Numbered from the stretch's first letter, positions 24,654-33,493 are shown. The stretch: 33,498 nucleotides of DNA from Marinifilum fragile JCM 15579 (GCF_001310955.1 NZ_BAZX01000040.1:1-33498); one strand, 5' to 3'. Translations and numbers: made by a program. Notes: generated by a model from the letters alone, not told the origin.

Positions 24654-25817
24654 ATGGAAGATAAATATACTTTAAAACGAAAAACACAATATGGAATTTT
24701 ATCCATAGCGGGTGTTGGAATTCTCTTGCTGATTTTAGGCTATTTTATTGAATCGCCCAACAGACAAGAGTTATGGGCCAATGTTTTGATCAATAACTTG
24801 TATTTCTTGTTTATAGCTCTTTTTGGAGGAGTTTTCTTGGCTCTCCATAAAATTGCATATGCAGGTTGGTATACAGCTTTAAAGCGGATTCCTGAAGCTT
24901 TGACCAAATTCTTACCCATATCGGCAGTATTAATGTTTCTAATCTATTTTGGAATGCACGATTTGTATCACTGGTCTCACGAAGGCTTACACGATCCTAT
25001 TCTAGAAGGAAAAGCAGCTTACCTAAACGTTCCTTTCTTTTTTGCTCGTATGGCATTTTATTTTCTTGGATGGATTGGTTTAACTTATCTGCTAAGAAAG
25101 AATACGCTAGATCAGGACTTAAATCCAGATTTAAAATATCACAAAAGGGGAAAAATATTGGCTGCTTTGTTCATGGTTTTTTTTGCCATAACAAGCTCAA
25201 CCATGAGCTGGGATTGGATCATGTCCATTGATGCACATTGGTTTAGTACCTTGTTTGGCTGGTTTATTTTTATCGGAATGTTTGTGTGCGGAATCGCGAC
25301 AATTATATTACTGATTGCATTCTTGAAAGCACAAGGATATTTGGAATATATCAATAAGGAACATATTCATGATATGGGGAAATACCTGTTTGCTTTCAGT
25401 ATTTTCTGGATGTATTTGTGGTTCTCCCAATACCTTTTGATTTGGTATAGTCACATTCCTGAGGAAACGGCATACTTTGCTCCACGATTAAAAGATCACA
25501 CTGTTCTATTTTTTACAGTGCTTATTATCAATTTCTTGTTCCCGTTTTTGGCATTAATGACAAGAGATTCGAAACGAAATTTGAAATGGTTAAGTTTCGT
25601 GGCAATCATTGTATTGATTGGTCACTGGTTGAATATTTATATGCTTGTGATTCCGGGAACCATTGGGAATGAAGCACAGATTGGCTTAGTGGAAATAGGA
25701 TTCGCAGCTTTGTATCTGGGAGGATTCTTGTATGTGGTATTAGCTTCATTGACCAAAACACCATTGTTGGTTAAAAATGATCCTTTACTCAAAGAAAGTT
25801 TTCATTATGAAACCTGA
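24654..25817 (+). CDS. actF: Alternative complex III subunit ActF-like, second NrfD-like membrane protein
   Basis: A 387-aa membrane protein of the quinol:cytochrome c oxidoreductase second quinone-binding subunit family, related to but shorter than ActC. About ten helices are present. Characteristic stretches are LINNLYFLFIALFGGVFLALHKIAYAGWYTALKRIPE near the N-terminus and FGMHDLYHWSHEG, and SSTMSWDWIMSIDAHWFSTLFGWF in the middle. The ATG at 24654 is chosen; a longer frame starts with TTG at 24624, inside actD. In most Bacteroidota act loci that I know, the monoheme cytochrome (ActE) stands before this gene; here it follows. Assignment to ActF is by family resemblance. Confidence 0.9.
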   Translation: MEDKYTLKRKTQYGILSIAGVGILLLILGYFIESPNRQELWANVLINNLYFLFIALFGGVFLALHKIAYAGWYTALKRIPEALTKFLPISAVLMFLIYFGMHDLYHWSHEGLHDPILEGKAAYLNVPFFFARMAFYFLGWIGLTYLLRKNTLDQDLNPDLKYHKRGKILAALFMVFFAITSSTMSWDWIMSIDAHWFSTLFGWFIFIGMFVCGIATIILLIAFLKAQGYLEYINKEHIHDMGKYLFAFSIFWMYLWFSQYLLIWYSHIPEETAYFAPRLKDHTVLFFTVLIINFLFPFLALMTRDSKRNLKWLSFVAIIVLIGHWLNIYMLVIPGTIGNEAQIGLVEIGFAALYLGGFLYVVLASLTKTPLLVKNDPLLKESFHYET

Positions 25818-25841
25818 TTTAATCACTTTAATAAATTGATT

Positions 25842-26417
25842 ATGAGAAAAAAAACATACATATCGGTTTTTGTGCTTTTGTTAGCAGGCATAATGACTTC
25901 TTGTGATAAGGATAACAATCATCCGGGTTATTCCTATTTTCCTGATATGCAAGTGTCCAGAGCTTATGAGGCTTATTCATCAAATCCGAATTTTGCTGAT
26001 GGAAAAATATTAAGACTACCGGCTGAAGGAACTATTCCGCGAGAGATGATTCCTTATGAATTTGAGAAAACACCAGAAAATAGAATTTGGGCAGGACAGA
26101 ATGTTATTAATATGGTTGAAATGACAAGCGAAGATGTGGAAAGGGGAAAGGAACTCTTTACAATTTTCTGTATCAACTGTCATGGTGAAAAGGGCGATGG
26201 AAAAGGATTTTTATATACAAGTGGGAAATATCCTTTTGCACCCAAAAATTTAACGACTGATATTTTAAAAAAGACTCCCAGAGGAGAATTTTTTCATGTG
26301 ATTACTGTAGGATTTGGAGTAATGGGAGCCCACGGCCCACAAATTAAGCCCGAAGATCGCTGGAAGATTATTGAGTACATCAAAGTGGAGCTTCAAGGAA
26401 ATGCAATTGGACAATAG
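25842..26417 (+). CDS. actE: Alternative complex III subunit ActE, monoheme cytochrome c lipoprotein
   Basis: A 191-aa membrane-anchored cytochrome c. The signal peptide ends at a lipobox (IMTSC, C21), so it is a lipoprotein facing the periplasm. The single heme site is C110-I-N-C113-H114, followed by GEKGDGKG. Axial Met candidates are in the segment YPFAPKNLTTD to VGFGVMGAHGPQIKPEDRW, of which GVMGAHG is the usual position. In alternative complex III this subunit is the likely exit point for electrons. The ATG at 25842 is chosen; the slightly longer frame begins with TTG. A bidirectional terminator follows the stop, and the oxidase operon approaches from the other side. Confidence 0.92.
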   Translation: MRKKTYISVFVLLLAGIMTSCDKDNNHPGYSYFPDMQVSRAYEAYSSNPNFADGKILRLPAEGTIPREMIPYEFEKTPENRIWAGQNVINMVEMTSEDVERGKELFTIFCINCHGEKGDGKGFLYTSGKYPFAPKNLTTDILKKTPRGEFFHVITVGFGVMGAHGPQIKPEDRWKIIEYIKVELQGNAIGQ

Positions 26418-26431
26418 GAATTTTGCCGCAT

Positions 26432-26467
26432 AAAAAAGAGACATTTCATCTCAGATGTCTCTTTTTT
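26432..26467. terminator. Bidirectional terminator between act and cta operons
   Basis: A perfect 13-bp stem (AAAAAAGAGACAT at 26432-26444, complement at 26455-26467) with a 10-nt loop. The A/T runs at its edges serve transcripts from both sides. Confidence 0.85.
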
Positions 26468-26549
26468 ATGAAAGTCTTGAAAGTAAGAATGGTAAAAAGT
26501 AGAAAAATCTTGTAATTCTACATTCACAAAATAGCACTTACAAAAACTT

Positions 26550-26870
26550 TTATTCATTAACAGTATAGCCAACCGTTTCAATTTTTTGTGCAATCTCTTC
26601 ACGGTTAACTTTATCTTTTTCAACCATAATGGTTACCTTATTGTTTTTATAAGAAGCTTTTACCTCTTTAACCCCATCTAGTTGTTTTAATCCATTTATT
26701 ACAGTGTTTTCACAACCAGTACAGGTCATTCCTGTAACATCAAACTCCATTTTCTGGTATTCTACAACTTGGCTAGCTGTTGCCTCTTCAGGTTTCTCCG
26801 ATTTTTTTGTATTCGACTGACATGCTGCAAATAATCCCAGCGTCAGTATTAGAATTAATATTTTCTTCAT
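26550..26870 (-). CDS. Heavy-metal-associated (HMA) domain lipoprotein
   Basis: A 106-aa lipoprotein with lipobox LFAAC (C17) and a single HMA domain (about residues 38-106). The metal-binding loop is GMTCTGCENTV, with C50 and C53, and the rest of the fold (KEVKASYKNNKVTIMVEKDKVNREEIAQKIETVGYTV) is typical of copper-binding MerP/CopZ-like domains. A linker rich in E, S and K joins it to the membrane. It is the last gene on the strand that carries the oxidase operon, 89 bp after ctaB. The setting suggests, but does not prove, that it binds copper in the periplasm for the CuA or CuB sites of the oxidase. Confidence 0.88.
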   Translation of the reverse strand: MKKILILILTLGLFAACQSNTKKSEKPEEATASQVVEYQKMEFDVTGMTCTGCENTVINGLKQLDGVKEVKASYKNNKVTIMVEKDKVNREEIAQKIETVGYTVNE

Positions 26871-26959
26871 CGTATTTTGGTTTAGTTGATTTATAAATTT
26901 AATTAGTATCAGTGTAAATGTCTAGTAAATAATTACTAATAACATTTTAGTAACAGATT

Positions 26960-27826
26960 CTAAAAATACAATCGGTCGATACTGATCATGATCATGACCA
27001 GTAAAAAGTACAGATTGAGTCTAAGGAATAACTTTTTAATGTTCAATCGTTCATCTTTCTTCAATAAAATAAAACTGTTTGGTATGATCCATAAGGAAAG
27101 AAATAATAAAGACCAAATTAGAATTGGAGATGAAATCACTCTAAATATCGGAAGTAATAAGGCTACAACTATGGTTGACAACATCCAAATCAGAGTGATT
27201 TTTCGAATCTGACTAAAAGTGAATACATCAATCAGCACTTTAAAACCTGCTTGTTTATAATCTTCGCCATATAACATCAATAAAAGCCAAAAATGTGGAA
27301 TCTGGCCTATAAAAAAGAAGAAGGAGAGAGCCAGAATTGGAGGAGCCAGTAAATCACCTCCTGCAGCTACCCAACCTATCCAAGGAGGAAAAGCACCGCT
27401 TAAAGCACCAGGAACTACGGCAAAAGCTGTAAATTGTTTTAAGGGTGTGTATACCAAATTGTACCAGAAAATAGAAAGGATAGCAATCCATAAACTGGTA
27501 ATATTTCCACCCCAGGCAAGAAATGCACAACCTGTTAAAAGAAACAAGACACTCCAACGAACCGCTTCAGAAATGCTAATTTTTCCCGACGGAATAGGCC
27601 TGAATTTAGTCCTTTTCATTAAGGCATCTTTCTTGTATTCCTGTATATGATTCAAAGCTGAAGCTCCCATTACAATCAAAAATATGCCAAAAACAACATA
27701 AAACATTTGCCAGGAAATTTCAGGAGTATAAAGAATAAAACCTGTAAAACACGATATGGCTATTGGGACTGCTATTTTAACTTTCCCTAATTCCAGAATG
27801 ACTGCTATTTTTGCTTGTATGTTCAT
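26960..27826 (-). CDS. ctaB: Protoheme IX farnesyltransferase (heme O synthase)
   Basis: A 288-aa UbiA-family membrane enzyme that adds a farnesyl group to heme B, giving heme O, the precursor of heme A for the oxidase. About eight or nine helices are present. The first substrate motif reads NHIQEYKKDALMKRTKFRP (about residues 59-77); the position of the first usual Asp is Glu, an exchange that also occurs in other Bacteroidota. The second motif is YGEDYKQAGFKVL near residues 186-198. The sequence FIGQIPHFWLLLM matches the family's WQxPHF pattern. The ATG at 27826 lies 3 bp after the stop of ctaC, which suggests coupled translation. No heme A synthase (ctaA) is in the window. Confidence 0.94.
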   Translation of the reverse strand: MNIQAKIAVILELGKVKIAVPIAISCFTGFILYTPEISWQMFYVVFGIFLIVMGASALNHIQEYKKDALMKRTKFRPIPSGKISISEAVRWSVLFLLTGCAFLAWGGNITSLWIAILSIFWYNLVYTPLKQFTAFAVVPGALSGAFPPWIGWVAAGGDLLAPPILALSFFFFIGQIPHFWLLLMLYGEDYKQAGFKVLIDVFTFSQIRKITLIWMLSTIVVALLLPIFRVISSPILIWSLLFLSLWIIPNSFILLKKDERLNIKKLFLRLNLYFLLVMIMISIDRLYF

Positions 27827-27829
27827 ATA

Positions 27830-28780
27830 TTACTTGTTCTCGCTTAAAGTTTTCATGAATTCAATAATTTCTCCAATGTCTTCCTCGGTAAGTTCGTTCT
27901 TATAGGATAGCATCAATCCTTTTTGATATCCATCTACGATATCATCATTTGGATTGTAGACAGAATTTAAAATATAAGCACTATCAACAACAACCTCTCT
28001 TTTTTGTTTACCTGTTTTCACAGTTTCTATCTTACCAAATAAACCTTTCCAAGTTGGACCAACCAGCTTCGATCCATCAATGGAATGGCATGCTAAACAT
28101 CCATTTTTCTTCACAATGGAAAGTCCTAAGGCACCTGGTTTATCCGATATCAACTGTACAGTTTGAGTTGTATCGATATACCAAGAGTCGAATTTTTCCT
28201 GAGGCATAACAATTACGGATGTTTGCATGTAGGAATGTCGCAAGCCACAATATTCCGTACAGAACAAATCAAATTCGCCCTCTCTGCCTGGTATGAACCA
28301 CATCATATGTTTTTGTCCTGGAACAACATCTTGTTTCAGTCGAAAGGCCGGAATGTAAACACTATGGAGTACATCCAATGCCACCAGATCAAGTTTAATG
28401 GCTCGATTGATGGGTACATATAAAGTATCGGTAGTTTTTCCATTTTTGTATTCAAATTGCCAATTCCACATTCTACCAATAGTTTTGATTTCAAAAGCAT
28501 CATCAGGTACTTCTTTCATAGGTTTGTATCCTATCCATCCATAGTAGAACATTACCATAACCAAGGCAGTTGGTATAATTGTCCACAATATTTCTAAACT
28601 AACACTTCCATGAATTTGTTTGGCTTTTGGGTGTTTCGACTTGCGGTATCGAAAAACGAAGTATATCATTACAACAGTGATTCCAATAAGAAAGAATAAA
28701 ATAATTCCTAAAATCACCACAAATGAGGTATCAACACCTTTAACAAAATTTGAAGCATCCGCTATTCCTTTCGAAAACAT
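27830..28780 (-). CDS. ctaC: Cytochrome c oxidase subunit II with fused cytochrome c domain (caa3 type)
   Basis: A 316-aa subunit II of a caa3 oxidase. Two N-terminal helices (about 18-43 and 62-80) are followed by the CuA domain, with H139 and the cluster C174-T-E176-Y-C178, H182 and M185 (the classic CxExCGxxHxxM). A C-terminal cytochrome c follows: C228-L-A-C231-H232, with the usual SKLVGPTWKGLFG, and a candidate axial Met in GLMLSYKNELTEEDIGEI. Electrons from alternative complex III can enter directly at this heme, without a soluble cytochrome. It lies 3 bp after the small subunit IV gene. Confidence 0.96.
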   Translation of the reverse strand: MFSKGIADASNFVKGVDTSFVVILGIILFFLIGITVVMIYFVFRYRKSKHPKAKQIHGSVSLEILWTIIPTALVMVMFYYGWIGYKPMKEVPDDAFEIKTIGRMWNWQFEYKNGKTTDTLYVPINRAIKLDLVALDVLHSVYIPAFRLKQDVVPGQKHMMWFIPGREGEFDLFCTEYCGLRHSYMQTSVIVMPQEKFDSWYIDTTQTVQLISDKPGALGLSIVKKNGCLACHSIDGSKLVGPTWKGLFGKIETVKTGKQKREVVVDSAYILNSVYNPNDDIVDGYQKGLMLSYKNELTEEDIGEIIEFMKTLSENK

Positions 28781-28783
28781 AAG

Positions 28784-29071
28784 CTATCGGTATAAGTAGT
28801 CCATGAATGTAATAACTATAACACAGGCAAGCAGCATAAACACACTCGCTACCATAATGCCGTAAAATTTCTTGTCGAATTTTAAATGCATAAAAATTAG
28901 CAGTACCAAAATTGATTTGAAACTTGCCAAGAGCAATGCTACTGTAACTGTATATGGTCCTAAATTTATTCCTGTTACTGCTACAGAAATAGATGTCATA
29001 ATCAACAGTGCTATTAATACAAATACATATGTTTTGTACTTAACGATGTGTGTATGTTGGTCTTTTTCCAT
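28784..29071 (-). CDS. ctaF: Cytochrome c oxidase subunit IV (prokaryotic, COX4_pro-like)
   Basis: A 95-aa protein with three hydrophobic helices (about 11-32, 40-60 and 68-90), the pattern of the small bacterial subunit IV. Family marks are HIVKYKTYVFVLIALLIMTSISVAVTGI and LVLLIFMHLKFDKKFYG. It has no cofactor and stabilises the core oxidase. It sits between subunits III and II, with 10 bp on one side and 3 bp on the other. Confidence 0.92.
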   Translation of the reverse strand: MEKDQHTHIVKYKTYVFVLIALLIMTSISVAVTGINLGPYTVTVALLLASFKSILVLLIFMHLKFDKKFYGIMVASVFMLLACVIVITFMDYLYR

Positions 29072-29081
29072 AGTTGTTTAT

Positions 29082-29704
29082 TTAGGTAATGAGATAAAAT
29101 AATGGGAAAAGGAAAATCCAAATTAAATCGACAAGGTGCCAGTACAGACCGCTGTTCTCCAGTATGGCAAAATTATCGTGTTGTACTTCATTTTTAACAA
29201 CCAGATTCATTACATAGCCAATAAATGCCATACCTATTACAATATGAAGCGCATGTAAGCCTGTCATGGCGTAATACAAGCCGAAAAATAGCAATTCACC
29301 TCTACTTGCTTCTTGTAAAGTCATACTTCCCGGATAAATACCATGTGAAATTTTGCCACTCCACTCGAAGTATTTGTTTACCATAAAGCCAGAGCCAGTA
29401 AAAGTGTGATTGTCATTAAAATCAGTGTAAGCCTTTTGTTTTTGTATTGAATTGCACTAATTGACATGGCAATGGTCATACTGCTCACCAATAGAATGGC
29501 TGTATTGATTGTTCCCAGAGTAGTATTTAACTCTTCGGCAGCCAAATGAAAAGCCAAAGGGTTTAAGTAGCGATATACCGAATAAACAATGAATAGTCCT
29601 CCAAATAACAACAGTTCGGTGAAAATGAAAATCCACATACCTGTTTTAGCACCTTCATCGTCTCTATGCTCGTCTATGTGTACCTGATGATCATTCATAT
29701 CCAT
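29082..29704 (-). pseudogene. ctaE: Cytochrome c oxidase subunit III, frameshifted
   Basis: Subunit III of the caa3 oxidase, broken once. The first part (29378-29704, 108 aa) starts MDMNDHQVHIDEHRDDEGAK and gives TGMWIFIFTELLLFGGLFIVY, then LGTINTAILLVSSMTIAMS and on to LLLALALW and a stop. The second part (29082-29384, 100 aa) continues at once with MVNKYFEWSGKISHGIYPG and GLYYAMTGLHALHIVIGM, the usual second half. One extra T in the TTT run (29385-29387, A run on the plus strand) reads ALAF-MVNKYFEW and gives a 207-aa protein of normal length. The start overlaps the end of ctaD by 14 bp, so translation is probably coupled. A sequence error is the likeliest cause of the break. Confidence 0.92.
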
Positions 29705-31301
29705 AAGGGTGTTTAGTTACTGTAGGAATTTGTTCAAAATTTTCAAGACTAGGTGGACTTGCTACAGTCCATTCCAGAGTTTTGCCTTTCCAAGGATCAG
29801 ATTCGGCTGGTATTCCATATTTGGCAGACCGAACAAGATTGGTGATAATGATAATTAAACCTGATATCATCAGTAAAGCACCAAGTGATGATACAATGTT
29901 TGGACCGTGAAATTCTTCAACATAGTCGTAATATCTACGAGGCATACCTGTCATACCCAAATAAAACATTGGGAGGTAAAGGGTATTAAATCCTGTAAAG
30001 AATATTGCCAAACCAATATTGGCCCAAGATTTATCGTACATTTTTCCAAACATTTTTGGATACCAGTAATGAATGGCTCCAAAGAAGGCATAACCTGTTC
30101 CTCCGAATACAATAAAGTGGAAGTGTGCAACAACAAAAGCAGTATCATGCAGGTAAACATTGGTTGATAATGCTCCTAATACCATTCCCGATAATCCACC
30201 AACCATAAAAACAAACAGAAAGCAAAGTGCCCACAAAAAAGGAGTTTGAATATCAATTGAAGCCTTATGCAAGGTAGCCACCCAATTAAAGATTTTGATA
30301 GCACTTGGTATGGCTACGAAGAACGTTAATATAGAGAATGTATACAAAGCTGTACCACTCATTCCTGAAGTAAACATGTGATGTCCCCATACAAAGTATC
30401 CTACAAATGCAATGGCAAGTGTAGATACTACAATGGCCTTGTATCCGAAAATGGTTTTACGGGCAAATGTTGGGATGATTTCTGAGATTACGCCCATTGC
30501 TGGTAATATCATGATATACACAGCCGGGTGAGAGTATATCCAGAATAGGTGCTGATAAAGGATCGGATCTCCACCCAATGCAGGATCGAAAAATCCAATG
30601 TGCATGGTTCTTTCCAATACAATCATTAAAAGGGTAACACCTACAATTGGAGTAGCCAATACTTGAATCCAAGCTGTACCATAAAGTGCCCAAGGGAATA
30701 ATGGCATTTTCATCCATGTCATACCAGGCGCACGCATTCTGTGCACGGTTACAATAAAATTAATACCAGTTGCAATGGATGAAAAACCTAATACAAATGC
30801 GCCAGTAACTGCAGGTAGCATGTTGGTACCTGTTCTAAAACTATATGGAGCGTAGAATGTCCAGCCAGTATCTGGTGGTCCATCACCTATAAATTGAGCA
30901 GATAATGCAATGAATGCCCCAGCTATATAGATCCACCAGGAGAGAAGGTTCAACTTAGGAAAAGCTACATCTTTTGCTCCAATCATTATTGGCAGGAAAA
31001 AGTTCCCGAAAACAGCAGGTAAACCTGGTACAACAATTAGAAAAATCATTGTAATTCCATGCAATGTAAAGAAACTATTATACGTTTGTGCATCCATAAT
31101 GGTCTTGCCTGGAGCTATAAGCTCAATTTTCATTGCAAGCCCAAGTAATGCTGCTACACTAAACAATACTAACATGCTGTACAAATAGAGCAGACCAATT
31201 CGTTTGTGGTCCGTGGAGAAAATCCAGGCAAACAGCCCTTTGAATCTTCCTTTGTATTCAAGGTAACTCACCTCGGTGTGCTGATTTACGGTTTCTGACA
31301 T
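29691..31301 (-). CDS. ctaD: Cytochrome c oxidase subunit I (A2-type heme-copper oxidase)
   Basis: The catalytic 536-aa subunit with twelve helices, holding heme a and the heme a3-CuB centre where oxygen is reduced. H81 lies in HGITMIFLIVVPGLP (low-spin heme). The CuB region reads Y256-S-H258-P-A-V-Y262, where the H-Y pair forms the cross-link. The two CuB histidines appear in WGHHMF and the heme histidines in HDTAFVVAHFHFIVFGG. The segment YSHPAVY carries Tyr-Ser in place of the D-channel glutamate, the mark of A2-type oxidases such as the Rhodothermus caa3. It is 29 bp after the SCO gene and overlaps subunit III by 14 bp. Confidence 0.97.
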   Translation of the reverse strand: MSETVNQHTEVSYLEYKGRFKGLFAWIFSTDHKRIGLLYLYSMLVLFSVAALLGLAMKIELIAPGKTIMDAQTYNSFFTLHGITMIFLIVVPGLPAVFGNFFLPIMIGAKDVAFPKLNLLSWWIYIAGAFIALSAQFIGDGPPDTGWTFYAPYSFRTGTNMLPAVTGAFVLGFSSIATGINFIVTVHRMRAPGMTWMKMPLFPWALYGTAWIQVLATPIVGVTLLMIVLERTMHIGFFDPALGGDPILYQHLFWIYSHPAVYIMILPAMGVISEIIPTFARKTIFGYKAIVVSTLAIAFVGYFVWGHHMFTSGMSGTALYTFSILTFFVAIPSAIKIFNWVATLHKASIDIQTPFLWALCFLFVFMVGGLSGMVLGALSTNVYLHDTAFVVAHFHFIVFGGTGYAFFGAIHYWYPKMFGKMYDKSWANIGLAIFFTGFNTLYLPMFYLGMTGMPRRYYDYVEEFHGPNIVSSLGALLMISGLIIIITNLVRSAKYGIPAESDPWKGKTLEWTVASPPSLENFEQIPTVTKHPYGYE

Positions 31302-31330
31302 ATGTATTGGTATTTATCTGTAATCAGTAG

Positions 31331-32112
31331 TTAAACTTTCTTTTTTCGTGGTTTTTTAATCACCAGCAAGAGGAATATGATTAAACCCATGACCAATATA
31401 ATTGTGCCGGTGATCTTTGTAATATTTAAAACATAGGCCTGTCCAACAGGATCATAAGAATAACAGTACTGTAATATTTTATTAATGGTTGGCCCGGCTT
31501 GCCCTTTTGATGCCTCGAGCATGGCCAATTTAAATTCGAATGGAAGAAAGTAGGTTCCATTTAGATATCTGGTAATTTTCCCTTCTGGGCTAAGTACGAT
31601 AACTGTAGCTGCATGCGTATAATCATTACCAGTTTTCTTATAGCGAAACCCCATACTTTGTGTCGCTTTTGCGATATTAATACTGTCAGCGGTAAAGAAT
31701 TTCCAACCTTCTTCGGTGTTCTTTCCTTTAACCAATGATTTATAGTTATTTTTCTTTTTAATTGCCAAGTCAATGCTCTCATTAGGATCAAAGCTGATTG
31801 TTATGACTTGGTAATCTTTGGAAAGTTCTAGATCACTCTTTTCTATTACTTCGCTAATCCATCCATTAAAGGACTGCAAATGCCAGGACATCTGAAGTAA
31901 ACAAATATTAATGCAGTAGGTTTATCGATTTGTTTTTTCAAATTAACCAATTGTCCGGCTTCATTGGTTATCATTATATCCTCAGGGATATACTCGTCAA
32001 GATGTTCTATTATTCCTACTTCAAAGTCATAATACAATTCTTTAACATTTTGACTAATCGAAATAAAAGACTGAAGAAGAAAGGCAAGGCAAATAGCAAA
32101 TTTTAACTTCAT
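31331..32112 (-). pseudogene. SCO1/SenC family copper assembly protein, frameshifted
   Basis: A periplasmic, thioredoxin-fold copper chaperone for the CuA site, broken once. The first part (31846-32112) has a signal peptide (about 1-21), the segment DKPTALIFVYFRC, and the Cu-binding CPGIC, then reads PLMDGLAK and stops. The second part (open frame to 31331) gives ISEVIEKSDLELSKDYQVITISFDPNES and includes the Cu-binding His of NDYTHAATVIVLS. One extra base in the T run near 31858 (ATCC to ATTCC) reads PLMDG-ISEVIEK and gives a 260-aa protein. Near the C-terminus is a membrane helix (TGTIILVMGLIIFLLLVI) that is unusual for SCO but known in this group. It is the first gene of the cta operon. Confidence 0.9.
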
Positions 32113-32337
32113 AGTTATTCCTCCAAATTTTAAGGTTAAGGAGAGAAAATGGGCAATAATCCAATAAAATTATTCTCGTCCGGTTAAGTGGTTCTATATA
32201 AATATATAAAATAATTTTGTGGTTTTTTATGCTTAACTATCTTTTTTTACGACACTTAGCTATTTATATGGTAGTTTTATTTTGATAATATCACTTGTGT
32301 TGATTATTTTTATTAGGTCTAAACAAGAATCTGAAGC

Positions 32338-32772
32338 ATGAAATTAATAAACCTAATATTTGTCTTTTTCTCATTCTTTCTAGTATCTGCTTGTGGAGGA
32401 TCTGATAAAAAAAAGACTGTAAGTACAGATCAAAAAATAACATTATCGGAAAAGGATTTAGAGCAAGGTGCGGTTTTATTTCGAGCGAAGTGTATGAATT
32501 GTCATATGCAGTCGGGGAAAGGAATTGAAAAATTTTATCCGCCTTTGGCAGGCTCTGATTATTTAAGAGATAATTTAGAAGATGCCATTCATATGGTGAA
32601 GTTTGGAAGTAATAAACCCATTAAAGTAAATGGAGTAAAATACAATGGTCTTATGCCGGCATCGGGATTAACTGATGAGGAGCTGGTTTTGGTATTCAAC
32701 TTTGTACTTAACTCCTGGGGGAATGATTATGGTAGTGTTACCCTTGATCAGATTAAGGCAATAAAACGTTAA
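32338..32772 (+). CDS. Monoheme cytochrome c lipoprotein
   Basis: A 144-aa cytochrome c with a lipoprotein signal peptide (VSAC, C19), a spacer rich in K, T and S (about 20-35) and one heme domain. The heme site is C52-M-N-C55-H56. The probable axial Met is in YNGLMPASGLTDEELVLVFNFVLNSWG, where the MP pair and the following helix are typical of class I cytochromes. The anchored form suits electron transfer near the oxidase, whose operon starts 225 bp away on the other strand. It could equally serve another reductase. The next gene is 107 bp downstream. Confidence 0.9.
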   Translation: MKLINLIFVFFSFFLVSACGGSDKKKTVSTDQKITLSEKDLEQGAVLFRAKCMNCHMQSGKGIEKFYPPLAGSDYLRDNLEDAIHMVKFGSNKPIKVNGVKYNGLMPASGLTDEELVLVFNFVLNSWGNDYGSVTLDQIKAIKR

Positions 32773-32879
32773 AGTTGAAAATGTTTTTATTTGGAAATAT
32801 TGTCAGTGAGATTGATTTTAATTAAATTTAACGGAATATTTAAAATGTAATATAAAATCACTTGTGAAAATACTTACTT

Positions 32880-33434
32880 ATGAAGAACATTTTTTTTATC
32901 ATAGTGGCATGTTGTTTTACTAGCTTGGTAAATGCACAACAAAAAATAATTTGTTTGCACCCAATTTTAGGAGATACCATTGATTTAACAGAGAAGAATA
33001 CCTATTTATTATTTCCAGAAATTGAAAGTAATGGTTTTCAATTTGGACAAGTGAAAATGAATGGAGGTCAATACTATTTTGAGTATACGCTTAATGATAA
33101 AATGAATAATGACAAGGTCAGTATTGAGAAATTAAAAGAATATCACACCAATGTTGAAAAGTTATTGGCATATCACTTATACATGAAAAACTCAAAGGCC
33201 AAAAAGAATGAATCGATTGTAACGAGAGATGCTCAAGAAGAATTACAAATGCATTTCAATGCAAAATATGATGACGTATCTTTTAGGAGGAAACTAAAAA
33301 AAGATGCTATGCGATACCAGGAGTTGAAGAAACAAGCAGAATTGAAGGGATACTCGGGGGTAGATAAAGAAAATTACATTAAAACTAGTGGAGTATTGAT
33401 ATTTGATGTATCAAAAAAGAAAAATAAGGAGTAG
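32880..33434 (+). CDS. Secreted protein of unknown function
   Basis: A 184-aa protein with a clear signal peptide (MKNIFFIIVACCFTSLVNA, cut probably after NA). The mature part starts with QQKIICLHPILGDTIDLTEKN, a stretch that reads like the start of small beta-rich proteins, and then turns highly charged and helical (about residues 75-165, with many K and E). I recognise no family. It is followed by a terminator and is likely the end of a unit that begins with the cytochrome c lipoprotein. Confidence 0.7.
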   Translation: MKNIFFIIVACCFTSLVNAQQKIICLHPILGDTIDLTEKNTYLLFPEIESNGFQFGQVKMNGGQYYFEYTLNDKMNNDKVSIEKLKEYHTNVEKLLAYHLYMKNSKAKKNESIVTRDAQEELQMHFNAKYDDVSFRRKLKKDAMRYQELKKQAELKGYSGVDKENYIKTSGVLIFDVSKKKNKE

Positions 33435-33458
33435 AATTTTGTTCCTTACATATAATGT

Positions 33459-33493
33459 AAAAAAGTCATTCATTTTTCCCGAATGACTTTTTT
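33459..33493 (+). terminator. Terminator at the end of the window
   Basis: A perfect 13-bp stem (AAAAAAGTCATTC at 33459-33471, complement at 33481-33493) with a 9-nt loop, ending in T6. Confidence 0.88.
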
